From: Harmonia axyridis
Taxonomy: Eukaryota > Arthropoda > Insecta > Coleoptera > Coccinellidae
Length of the DNA stretch: 64,000 bases
NCBI RefSeq assembly: GCF_914767665.1
Contig: NC_059501.1
Location: 79,892,798-79,956,797 of the forward strand
Direction of reading: 5' to 3'
This document shows positions 36,731 to 47,132 of this stretch, in pieces. Made by a program: the position numbers and the translations under genes. The notes below the pieces were generated by a model. That model saw nothing but the letters and a program-made list of their open reading frames with translations, did no database searches and had not been told where the DNA came from. The number at the start of each line of letters is the position of its first letter. The first letter of the stretch is position 1.

Positions 36731-39700
36731 TTAAAACAATACTTTTTTACTTCCTCGATTGTAATGCATAAGTCTTTCAATTATGAGAGCTGTAGCGGAT
36801 AAAAAGTAGCCCATGAATAAGAAACCGAAACAACCTTCTACATGAGAAAACTTCAATTTGACTACTTCATCTTGCCTTATCAAAGCGTTTTCCATCATAG
36901 TAGCAATTTTTTGGACTCTGGAATCCATGAAATGATTTACAGCCTGAAAATAATACATAGTTAGTAATTTTCAATTTTTTTGTCAATTCGACAAACTTTA
37001 CCTTTTTCTGCCAATATGATGGTAATCCTGATTGCAATACGTGCAGAATGAACATATCGAATCTTGGTGCTAGCACAGAGCTTTTCCTTAGAAAAAATTC
37101 CGTGTATTCCCAATATACATCTCCTTTCATTAAATGGTAATTTTCTATCACATCATCTTTAATGAAATCGTTTATACCATAATTATCTATGAATCATATT
37201 AAGAATTATTGAGGCTATTTGTTTGAACTTACTTATCATAGAAATGGGGAATAACAATATATACAGGTGTCTGTTGAAGTCTACTGTAGATTTTTTTGGC
37301 TTGACTTTTCCTCAAATTGTTTTAAGAGACCAAAATTTCAATGTAGATAAAGATGAATCTGGTTGTTGATATTTTTTTGGCTATATTAAATGATACTTTT
37401 CTTTAACAAAGGCCAGATGACCTTTTGGCGCCACGGCAAAATTGAATTTGCTTTGAGGAGTTTCTGTTTTTCCTCTGAAGCATTATTTTCAATATCATAT
37501 GAAATTGTATTGTTGAACTTTTAAAATCACCTTATCAAAATTATCAAAGGCCATTTTGTCGATTATAGAAAAATGCCCTGAATTGTTTATAGGTACGACA
37601 CTAAAATAAAAAGATGACACAGTTTTTAAAGGTGTATTTTAGTACCTATTTATATTTTCATTACCAGTTGAGGGTGTCTATTTGATTTCAATGAAATTGG
37701 CCCTATCAAAACGAGTGTTATTTTCAATAAAAATAAAACGTTTGTGTCAAAAGGTATGTTTTGTTTCATTAACTGACTTTGCTCCGCTAACAGGTACTTG
37801 TTTCTGAACATTATAAGATAGTTTGCAAGAATTTCTCATCTTGCCTATTTGGCGCTGCTGCAAAATGTCCGGTATGCTCATATGATAGTCAGGTAATTTT
37901 TAGAGCGCTCGTTCTCAATAACAATGAAATTGAAATAAATCACATTAGAATGAACGAATGCTCGAAAGCTCCTGACTTCATATCAGTGCTTTCGTGATTT
38001 CTTTCAAACTTACTATAAGATAGACGTTCCAAAAAAAAGGCGTAATCATCTTGTTTCGAAAGCTCCCTCAGCTCGTCTTTTGGAGCTGCTTTATAACGTT
38101 CAACAATTTGAGTATACGGCTCCTTGAAAATATCGAAAAAATCGTTTATATGTATAACATAATAATTCAACGAAAATTACCTACTTCATGTATTTCTTTG
38201 ATCGACAGTACCCAGTCTTCGAAAATACCTCGTATTTCAACGTCCGAGTTTGCCAAACTTGTAAGACTATCTATAGGATCTTCATACCTAAAAAATTACT
38301 CGCGTATTTACAAATTTTCGAAATTGGTAAACTCACCTTGGTATTGTCATGATGCTTGCTAAACCACAAAAATAAGTGGAATTCAATATCAAATAAGCGA
38401 GAAATAATATTGAAAATAAAATTCTAGATGAGTTATTGTTACTCTGATGAGTTTGACCCAAAGAAATCTTCAACATTATCCAAAAAGAATCGAGAAGATT
38501 GTATGAACTATTGGTTGAACCTGTGTTTCTGAAATATAAGAAGATTAGTTCGAGTCGTGTGTAGGTACTTCAGACGAGAGACGGACTGAACTTACTCTTT
38601 CAGTTTTACCTGCAAGACTAAAAAAAATATCGAAAATGAATTCAGCACAAAGTTGAGGATGACAAAAATCCACAGCGAAACTTGGAAGGATAATAACGGG
38701 GTAACCCATCCATCCAGTATGCTTGAAAAAGTGAGAGCCATTAAGGAAATTATTTAATCTACTTACTCGTAGTATAGTATATCCAAAATCACTTGAACTA
38801 ATCCATAAAAACGCTTGGCCAGATGTACAAGGCGTGTATTTAAAGTAAGGTCTCCATAGGACGCTCAGTCTTGACGTAGCAGCAATTTGCAATGGAAGTG
38901 CCGGTTGTCGCTCCCGCCAGATGCGAGTTACGTTCAGTCATTAAGTTTTTGCACTCAAAAAAAACTCCACCTATAGAAATTCATCGTCAATTGGAAGAAG
39001 TGTATGGTGAGAAATGTATGGACGTGAAAAACGTTCGAAAATGGTGTAGAGAATTTTCTGCTGGCCGACTAAACGTTCACGACGAGGAGCGCAGCGGCAG
39101 GCCGTCACACTCGGACGAAACAGTGCGGAAAGTTGAGGCGCTTGTGCTGAAAGATCGCAGGTTGACTCTCAACGAGTTGGCCGAAAAACTCCAAGATGTG
39201 TGCAGTAGAGACTCTATTCATTCAATTTTGGTGAATAACCTGCAATACCGAAAATTGTCAGCCAGGTGGGTCCAAACGAGTCCAATGTGCCCAAGACTTT
39301 TCCGTCAGTTTTGAAGAGGAAGGGGAAGAATTTCTTGATTCAATCGTCACAGGAGATGAAACAAGGGCTCATTATTACACATCTAGGTGGAATGAAATTT
39401 GCGAACGATGAAGAAGTTCATGAAGCGGTCATTTCGTTCTTGCGCGAGGCGGCGGGATCGTGGTTCGAGGAGGGGATACAAAAGTTTGTCGTACGAATGA
39501 GGAAGCACATCGAAGTGAATGGCGATTACGTAGAAAAATAGCTTAGATTTCAAGCTTTACAGCAATGTACAAAACTTAGTACATAAATGTTATTCAATGT
39601 GAGAAAAATAAATGGAGACCTTAATTTAAATACACACCTCGTATCTTTGAAGTGGATACCGCGATCCGCTAAATAACGCTAAATAACATTTGGAAGTATT

Positions 39701-42700
39701 GTTTGGCAATAAATTCACTGGCCCCAAAGAAATTTCTGGAAACTTGGACAACCCTTGTATGATCGAAATATTCTGGCTTCCTCCAAGTGACTTTGGATAT
39801 ACTATACCTACCTACATCGGACAAAACATTATGAAATTTATTTATTTTTATTTACAGTGTCAGTCCTTCTGGAGGAGCTTCCTCAGGGCTTATATACATT
39901 TTTCTGATATAATTTCTACTAAGGAATTATTTTTTCAGTAGATTCAAGATCTTCGGTTGTTACCACAAGATTCAAAAGATGCTTGTCAAAATTTCGGAAC
40001 ATATAGAGTTAAAGTCTGGTATTAATAATAACTTACTCTGGTTTTGGAACCAGACAAGTGATTCCACTCCTTAGGTAAGGTATCGTCATATCCAGATATT
40101 GGTTGACAAATTCCCAAATGAAAAAGGCAGCTAAAACAGCTGAGTAAGAATTGAAATTTAAGATTTATTGAATGACCTACTAAACGCTATATCTGCTTCG
40201 TCTCTCACTGCTATTCCCATGAGTCCAAGTCCTGTCCAATTGGGGTGAAGTGTGCCCCATAACTCTTTTTCTATCTTGTTGTATACGAATTTTGGTGTCA
40301 TATTGTGCAGTTTGGCAAATTCGATGGCTAGAACCAATTCTGTTCCGAAGTATCCTATGATTTGAGTTTGATTTCCTGAGAAATGGCAGATAATTTAATA
40401 GCAATTGAGCTAGATGAGGGTTATTTGAGAACTATAGTTTCGTGAAATAATACATTGCTATAAATATGCATTAGCCTTTAGCAATGTGCCCAGTCTGAAC
40501 TTCTAATCTATACCCTGCTTCATAATTCCCAAGGAGATCACCTACTATATCAGCAAATCTGGTACATAACTTCCTTGGTTGGATTATGATTTGAAACTAG
40601 CTTCTGCCAAGATGTGTTCTTCATAGGTTGGCCAGTTTCAGTTGTGTATTCAGCTTTCATCATATAACCTAAACCAAAACTATGACGGAATCTGCCAGGG
40701 TTGGATCACTCCAGAAGTTTGGAACTTTAACAGTGCAAGATCCAAAAATAGTTCGGAGTAAGAACATGCACAGCTCCTCACTGTCTTTCTTACAGAAAAC
40801 TACCACCTCAGGAAACACCTAATGAAAATAGGGATATCAGAAACTGACGAATGCAGATTCTGCGGAGAGGAGAAATAAAAATTCTGAATATCTGGTCACA
40901 GAATGCATCACTATTGCAAACCAACACAATAAAAGCTTCGGACGGAAAACTTGTAACCTCCTTGAAGTAATACAAGATACTGGAGTTCATTAGAAATCTT
41001 AAACTGAGCAGCATGCTGTAAATGATGAAGGCGTGGAGCACAAAAGACCTTAAATGTGTTTAGCTGTTTCCTTGTTAGAGAGTCTGTAGAGAGTTGTTAC
41101 AGAGTCTGCAAATCTGCCTGTGCGATACTGAAGGTACTCATACTGATTGTGCCCTGTCAGCATTGTAACAATAGCTCGAAGCTAGCTGCTTGAGCTTTTT
41201 TGTATAGGATGGAGAACATTAAATAGATTTTTTTTGTTTTAGGAAGTCTGGATGTCTTCCACCTGAGGAATCTCTTTTTGTCGAGGCTTCTCTAGCCAAA
41301 TTAACGTAGATGTACCCTCTTCCAGGAAATTACGGTGTTTCATTCTGAGATCGCTGGTGGACTCTTCAGTTAGGCAATCCAGCGATCTCTGCCTAAGTCA
41401 CACTCCCTCACACCTTCGTGGAGAGGTGACTCTGCTGCAACGCAGGGTCTCCTATAAGTCCGCCGGGGCCAAAATAAGTGTGGCGCGACACCAACAACGC
41501 TATCTCTCGATCAGACAGAGTCACTACATTTTACTTCTGAACAGCTGACTTGAAGTGTTCTTCTCCAAGCCTACAGTAGAGTTGATGTTGATGTTGATAA
41601 AGTTTATTACCGGGAAATGTTCGTAACTTACCTACTGAGTTTCGTAATGTATACTCTCTGTAACACAAAAAAACCAACAAGAGTGAATTTGACAGAGATC
41701 GTATTATTGGATTAGGTGAATGATTCTTCATTGAGAGAAATTGCTAATCATCTTAACCGTCACCAATAATCTGTAGTAAGGTGTTATCAAGCTTGGACTA
41801 GAGAAGGTCAAGTACGTTGTAGACGGGGAAGTGGACTGCTAAGATAGGCAAATGATCTGCAAGACCGACAGCTTCAATTAATGGCATCCAAAGATAGATT
41901 CTCATCTTTAAGATCAACAGTCGATTAATGATTTCGAAATGAAAGACGTCCTTCGTACAGTTCACCATCGAAATAGAGGATGAAGGAAGGCTCAGTGGTG
42001 GAGCGCTGGATTAGTGATACGGAGGTTGCGGGTTCGATTCCTGCTCGAGGAAGTACTTTTTTCGGAATTGAAAAATTGTCTCCATACCATGATGTTATTT
42101 CTTTGTGTGAAAAATATATACCATGCAAAATCTAAAGATTTTTTATACATACCACAATTCGTATAAGGCGGGTAATAAAAACATGCCAATCTCAAGACCC
42201 TTCCATGTTGATTCTGAAATTTGTCAGGATAAAGATTATTCCCATGGCGAAAAGCGTTATTTTTGGTCATCCAAGTATCCACCAGTTTGAATCTGATTGA
42301 ATCTTCATCGCCCAAGAAGTCAAACGACCAAAGTTGAAATTTATGCGAATTCAACTCGACAAGAAAAAGCAAATCAGAGACGAAACGAAGACCGGGAACA
42401 TTACCAAACATTTCTTTGAAATTTTCAATATTTTTCCTAACGTTGATGATGTACCTTCTCCTATTGTACCTTACGAAACTCAGTCTTATTTGTTCCTCTA
42501 TATATTCGAACATTTCGGCAGGTTTTTCGGTATCTATAACAAATCCTCCGCAACCAAATTCAAACTTGTGGATAATTTCATCTATAAGGCTGGAATTGTA
42601 ATAAAAATTGTCGTCTATCGAGATTTCGACTATTTGGTGTTTTCCTTTGTAGGTTAAGTTGCTCTCTTGGTCCTTTACTATCATCAAACACCGTTGATAG

Positions 42701-42762
42701 TCGAAATATTGTTCCAGAATGATATTCAAGATAATTGATACGTTCATTTGCACCGCAAACAT
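36731..42762 (-). CDS. Divergent ionotropic receptor (chemosensory IR), nine exons
   Basis: Variant ionotropic glutamate receptor family: ligand-gated cation channel subunits in insect sensory neurons (family knowledge). Exons on the minus strand: 42762-42153, 40375-40181, 40130-40037, 38721-38596, 38528-38337, 38287-38185, 38122-38014, 37186-37002, 36943-36731. They sum to 1827 nt, 608 codons plus stop, all in phase. Order of parts: extracellular N-terminal region (about 1-180); S1 lobe with NLYPDKFQNQHGRVLRLACF, GTELVLAIEFAKLHN and GLMGIAVRDEADIAFT; ITCLVPKP before the first membrane helix (SLWIFVILNFVLNSFSIFFL, about 313-332); pore region SFWIMLKISLGQ and second helix ILFSILFLAYLI; S2 lobe with FEDWV and VLAPRFDMFILHVL; third helix FGFLFMGYFLSATALII (about 577-593) and a short cytosolic tail. 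Ligand-binding residues of true glutamate receptors are not evident, as in divergent IRs. Exon 4 uses the downstream GTAAGT donor because it restores phase. Introns 1 and 3 hold transposons. Confidence 0.88.
38828..39641 (+). mobile_element. Mariner deletion derivative in IR intron 3
   Basis: Terminal inverted repeats of about 30 bp (38828-38857 and 39612-39641, four or five mismatches, ending in GGTCTCCAT inwards) with TA on each side (38826-38827, 39642-39643). Total length 814 bp against about 1.3 kb for intact members. It lies antisense to the IR gene. Confidence 0.85.
38892..39541 (+). pseudogene. Mariner transposase, catalytic middle deleted
   Basis: The first frame (38892-39314) holds an intact-looking DNA-binding half: IKFLHSKKTPPIEIHRQLEE, VRKWCREFSAGRLNVHDEE, the inter-HTH linker RSGRPS, and LTLNELAEKL. 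A frameshift at about 39265 precedes EEGEEFLDSIVTGDET, where the first catalytic aspartate sits. The sequence then jumps from HYYTSR to KFANDEEVHEAV and ends VNGDYVEK, so the second and third aspartates are gone. DNA binding could survive; catalysis cannot. Confidence 0.8.
40440..40700 (-). other. Unassigned degraded coding-like segment in IR intron 1
   Basis: On the minus strand a frame with one or two breaks gives LGYMMKAEYTTETGQPMKNTSW, which faintly resembles the LGY..TE..Y...TG....N.TW stretch of molybdenum hydroxylases (aldehyde oxidase/xanthine dehydrogenase), followed by ADIVGDLLGN. The order of parts does not fit that family well. It may be a retained piece of a pseudogene or chance similarity. 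Confidence 0.15.
40740..41050 (+). mobile_element. LINE RNase H-tail fragment, plus strand, in IR intron 1
   Basis: Plus-strand frames with one shift give FLTENYHLRKHLMKIGISET, DECRFCGEE and EYLVTECITIA..HNKSFG, the Cys-Cys-His-Cys tail that follows RNase H in many insect LINEs (H.L.KHL...GI....CR.C.EE.....H....C). It is degraded and ends against an oppositely oriented fragment. Confidence 0.55.
41055..41330 (-). mobile_element. LINE RNase H-tail fragment, minus strand, in IR intron 1
   Basis: The minus strand reads LTGHNQYEYLQYRTGRFADS, then LYRLSNKETAKHI, another version of the same tail region (LTGH..L..YL.R.G, KETA.HI). Its DNA also resembles 27950-28300. It lies tail to tail with the plus-strand fragment at 40740-41050, meeting near 41050. 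Confidence 0.45.
41331..41640. repeat. GC-richer unclassified segment in IR intron 1
   Basis: The sequence contains an inverted pair of tgagatcgctgg (41348) and ccagcgatctctg (41379) about 30 bp apart, and is richer in GC than neighbouring intron. No coding similarity was recognised. It is likely part of a transposon. Confidence 0.25.
41650..41985 (+). mobile_element. Tc1-like transposase N-terminal fragment in IR intron 1
   Basis: Across broken plus-strand frames: EFDRDRIIGL, SLREIANHLNRH, VVRCYQAWTREGQVR, RRGSG.. RQANDLQDRQLQLMASKDR and RSTV. This is the paired-like first HTH, the GRPR-type linker and the start of the second HTH of a Tc1 transposase, a family distinct from the 7200-8240 copy. 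The catalytic half is absent. Confidence 0.65.
41986..42060 (+). mobile_element. tRNA-like sequence, probably a SINE head
   Basis: A D-arm-like stretch (GGCTCAGTGGTGGAGCGC) and a good T arm (stem GCGGG/CCTGC around loop TTCGATT, including the B-box core GGTTCGATTCC) are correctly spaced, about 35 bp apart. No 7-bp acceptor stem can be paired with the sequence after the T arm, so it is not a working tRNA gene. A T-run follows at 42057-42062. A tRNA-derived SINE fits best. The IR exon 1 reading frame runs across it only as intronic read-through. Confidence 0.5.
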
Positions 42763-43079
42763 TTTGTCAAGTGTCCTCAGTAGGCTGTTCGAATGAATAA
42801 ATGGTTTTTAAATGTTATTTGTTCTTGTGTCATAAGCGAATTCGTGTAAGTAAAAATCGGAATATAATTTAGCTGTAGGCATTCAGTGGTGGAGGGAGCG
42901 TAGTGTTTGATATTGTATTACTTTTTACACTCAGAATGAACGGTGAAGTGAATACGGAACAGAATTTTTTTAGAGGTAAAAATAAAAAAATATTACTGAG
43001 AAAAACGATTTAGAATTTTCGAATATCTCAAACAGAGACAAAGATATATCGAAATATTTGAATATTTTACAGAAACTCC

Positions 43080-43960
43080 CTGTAACTTGGGAACAAATGA
43101 AGATATCTATGATCTGCTTCCTGATATCTCATTATTTCGAAAAAAGAGATCAGGGGATCTTGAAGATTCATTATCTAAGTCTTGTAGATCGCGAGATGCT
43201 TTCAGTGAGCATCCAATTTGGGACACCATGTATTTGAACGCTCCTCTTACTTTTCAATACCTTTTCTGTAGAAAGATTCGTCTTTGCTTTGGAAATAGTC
43301 TTCAACCTCGGCAAACAATTGTTCATTAGAGCCAATTTTTTTTATCTGGAGTATTCTTTTCAGGTCTGTAAAAAGCCAGTAATCCGAAGGGCCAGATCTG
43401 GAGAAAAAACATGGTGATTATACAGTTGAGAGTTGAGATTCGTTCAATTTGACCATGGTTTTTATCTACCTTTTTGTGACAAGATGTATTGTCTTAGTGA
43501 AAGAGCATTTTTTATGCATTTTTTTGGTGGAAGAGACTTTTGTCTTCAACAATTGAGAACGTTTTTTTAAACTTCTGCACTTAATCGAACTAAAAACCTT
43601 ATGTTATATTCACTGTTGATAGTTGTACCTTTGTCAAGATAGTGAATGAACAATATACCATGCACGTCCCAAATTACTGATGCCATAGACTTGCCAGCTG
43701 ATGTTTGAAATTTTTATCGCTTTGGACAGCTTTAATCGACTGTTTGCCACTCAGCTGACGCTCTCTTTGATTCAGGAATATAGTGATAAATCCATGTTTT
43801 ATTACTCTCTCATTATGACGCAAAAAAATCCTGTTAACTTCTTTTAAACAGCTCCAAACAGCGTTCGGAATTGACGATGTTTTATTGCTTTCGATCAATG
43901 GTGAGCAAGCGCGGCACCCATTTCGAGTAAAACTTTCTCATGGACAAATGTTCAAGCAAA
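43080..43960 (-). mobile_element. Mariner relic upstream of the IR gene
   Basis: Minus-strand frames, broken repeatedly, give NRIFLRHNERV, FLNQRERQLSGK (corresponding to the region after the first catalytic block), SAGKSMASVIWDVHGILFIH, DKGTTINSEYNI, KTMVKLNES, then GSNEQLFAEVEDYFQSKDESF and a C-terminal SVQIHGVPNW-like decay. The order matches a whole mariner catalytic domain. No intact aspartate triad remains. It is related to 465-860. Confidence 0.65.
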
Positions 43961-44473
43961 ATAGTGAATACACACTGCCTTCTGATATATTCAAATCCAC
44001 CGGTAGCTGACGCAATTTCAATTTACAATCGTTCTAAACCATTTCGTGGAGAATTTATTGATTATTCATTGTAATTCGTAGAAGCCCTGAGCTTCTAAAG
44101 AACTTGGAAAGTGGGGATAAGAAAACATTGAATTTCAACAAAGACTCTCAAAATTACTGATTTATTTTGAAATTCAATTGGATCATATTTATAAAGTCAT
44201 CATCAATTAATCAGATCGTCAAAATATTGAGAATCCTAAAAAATGTACAAAAATTCAGTACAATTAACAACAATAAGTATATTTTAAAGATATGTATCTT
44301 AGTCATGAAATACCTACTATTTTTTGCAATGACAAAAAATACCGATTACATCAATTGAAAAAAAAAACATTTCTGAAAGAGTGCAGCATTCAAGGAAATA
44401 GCTTACAAAACAAATACTACTTGTGGATATATATGTATAACTGACATGTTTCGTGTTATTTTTCAAATTTATC

Positions 44474-44609
44474 CTTATAATTAGTTTCATAATTCGATCT
44501 CATCCAATTTATTAAGTGAAATTTGATCACATGTTTGAACAGACTGTTTGAAATTGAGAAAATATGATCAAATTTCAATTAATAAATTAGTTAAGATTCG
44601 AATTATAAG
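44474..44609. repeat. 136-bp inverted repeat (hairpin)
   Basis: The core arms aatttattaagtgaaatttg (44507-44526) and its inverse ending at 44588 differ at one position over 24 bp; similarity continues outward with a 12-bp length difference to CTTATAATT ends. The structure would fold into a hairpin and may be a small MITE. No target duplication was established. Confidence 0.6.
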
Positions 44610-46870
44610 AATCTGATGAGTATTAAATTGAAAATCATCAGTCACTATATTTATGGGTAAATTGTTATCGCAAAAAAAATTGAATGATACGATCCTTATG
44701 AAATTTTCCACATCATCATTCCATATGGTAGGTACCTAGTATAACAATAATTTTTCGTATTATTCAAAATAAATCGTATATTCTCATCTTCCAAAGTATT
44801 TAATAGATTTCATCTGGACTTAATCCAAGTATTTAAACCTCTCAAAAATTCATCTGAAATTTTGAATTCTTTAGATAGAACTTAGTTATTTGGCTGAACT
44901 TCGGTTATGTAAGAACCTGAAATGCCCCTTTTACTTTCCATGAGTACGCTAATGGTTGTAGTGAAGCCCTTAGGTAAAATTAGTGTAGTTACTCAAGTTG
45001 TTGAGCTATATAAATTAGCCTGAATGAATAGAAAGGGGTGATAATGAATTTTTTGAAGTAATTCAGAAAGTTTTTCTAGTATGGCATGACACTATTTGGG
45101 TGGAATGAATTATGAGTTCATTCGAAAAGGTCAAGAAAATTCCAACTCACTGTTACGTATTTATTTGTCCCTATATCTTATAAATAGGTATACATAGAAA
45201 CAGATATATCTACCTACTTATATGTTTTTGGAAACATACACAAATTAAATATAATTCATTGAGTTTGCTGAATGTTTTACACAATTGCTTTCATAACTAG
45301 TTTCGTGAAAAATTGTATCATATTACAAATCCAACCATTTTCATATTAAATCTATATCGTAGATCGTACTGACCTAGTGTAGATTTTTCGATAGTTTATT
45401 GTTATTCATTGACAAATTGAACGGTGCTTAAGGCTGACCTTCAATGTTCAATCACATCGAGAATACAAATGGATAATTAGATTTATTTTTTTCGTTATAT
45501 TATTTATATCACGAATTTTTCAAAAGGTTGTTGTCAAAATATCCTTTCAATGGAGATAGGAAATGGAATTTGAGAATTATTTTGGTGCAGAATCATCAAA
45601 TTCCATTCTATTCTTCCATCTCTAGTACCTACAATAATTGTTTAGAGAAATAGTCAAATTTTTTTTGTCACTAATATGACATATTAGTCGTCTGTAATCA
45701 CGTGGAGTTTGGTTATTGCACAATGATAATGATAATACTAATGAATTAATCGTCAGGATTTCATAATATTCAGAAGATGCCAACTTCTAAAGTGAAAGAA
45801 ATTATGATAAATGATACCTATTTTGTGTTTCATTTATTTTCTAGAAATTTTATCAAATAGTAGTAAATAATAAAAAGAAGAAATTGGCAACATCCTGACT
45901 TTTGAGTGACAATTTTTCACTGAAAAAAGTTCTATTCATTATCGATCTACTAATTGATTTAATTCCTTAAGTGTATGGTTTTTTGATATTAAAATTGTTA
46001 AATTTAGTTATCGAAACATCGAATTTCAGTTTATTTCTTTATTTTTCGGAAATCACAGACTACTCCACACAGTTAGAAACAGGGATTTTCCCTGTTTTGA
46101 GGTTGTTCCTCGATAACTCTTGAAGTAATCAATTTAGATGTAGGGTTTGCTTAAGTAACCCCCCGCTTTTTATGAGTAGAATTGACTGGAGTTATAAAAA
46201 ATATAGGTGCCAATTTGAAAATCTTAAATTTTTGAAGAATTTGATTTGTCCAAGTTCATGATCTTCTCGTTAACAACCTGTATATTTTCGGTCCAAACCG
46301 CAAACAGTCTTAGAACACAACGTATTTGAAGAAACAAAAATGAAAAAAGGTTTTCCCAAAAAAAATTTTCTGCAGAAATATTCAAATAAATGTGAATCAT
46401 GTTGCCACCATTTTTTCCATGAGAATCCCATTAACTCATGAACCGTTTAGTTTTTACCCAAGATATGGCATATTGCTGAATTTTCATCAAAAAATCTATC
46501 TAATAATACAATAATATACTGGGTGTGCCATTTGAAATAAGCAAGTTGTAGTATGTTACCGGTATAAGCAGAAGTTGTAGAGATCTGCAAATATTTTAGG
46601 GAGAAAGATCATTAACCCAAATCCCAACATGCCAATTTTCAGCACAAAATCATGATTAGTTTTCCATAAACGTCTAATAGGCCATTGCGGTGAATCACCA
46701 TGTATAATGAAATTTTATTTTGAAATTTTTTGATTTAAAAATAAATAATCGGATAAATGGGAAAAATTGGACTTAGAAATAAATAATAAACTCATATGAC
46801 ATAAAATTTTGTATGCACCACAGGAATTAAGAGATGTTGATGCACTTGGGGTATAATCACCTACATGATG
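44610..46870. other. AT-rich intergenic DNA
   Basis: No coding frame above noise. A segment near 46520-46730 (gggtgtgccatttgaaataa onward) and one near 46250-46460 have the style of dispersed insect repeats, but no ends could be defined. Confidence 0.35.
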
Positions 46871-46877
46871 CCCTTTG

Positions 46878-46885
46878 TATATAAA
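46878..46885 (+). promoter_or_regulatory. Possible TATA box of the protease homolog gene
   Basis: TATATAAA lies about 250 bp before the start codon at 47133, which would leave a 5' UTR of some 220 bp. No initiator motif was matched, and TA-rich strings are common here. Confidence 0.25.
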
Positions 46886-47132
46886 TAACTATTTATCATT
46901 TTTCCTTTCCGGTATACATCCTGTACTCAAGGAATTAAAAATAATATAATTAATTCGGATGGTCAGGTACACCATCAGGGAGGTCTGTATGAGCTATACC
47001 TGGTTGCTGATTCTCGTTACGCATGTATGACGATTTTTTAGAAGGTCGGATGGCTGTACATATATCTATCATTATTTCGTTTACAGCTCGATACTTCATT
47101 TTCATCAGGAAAAACGGTTGCATCACAGAGAA

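Larger units (their letters stand above)
38772..39807. repeat. Inverted repeat pair enclosing the mariner in IR intron 3
   Basis: GTATAGTATATCCAAAATCA at 38772-38791 recurs inverted at 39788-39807 with one or two changes; the similarity covers about 24 bp. The mariner at 38828-39641 lies between. This suggests an older non-autonomous DNA element of about 220 bp into which the mariner jumped. No target duplication could be fixed. Confidence 0.45.

Noticed and set aside
38545..38892. A 115-codon minus-strand ORF as a separate gene
   Set aside because: It is in the wrong frame relative to the IR exon 4 and crosses intron and mariner TIR sequence; the spliced IR model explains the region.
40440..40700. 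An aldehyde oxidase/xanthine dehydrogenase exon
   Set aside because: One short motif is suggestive, but the order of adjacent segments does not match the family and the frame is broken.
41986..42060. A genuine tRNA gene
   Set aside because: The T arm is good but the bases after it cannot pair with any 7-base acceptor strand upstream, so a SINE-type relic is more likely.
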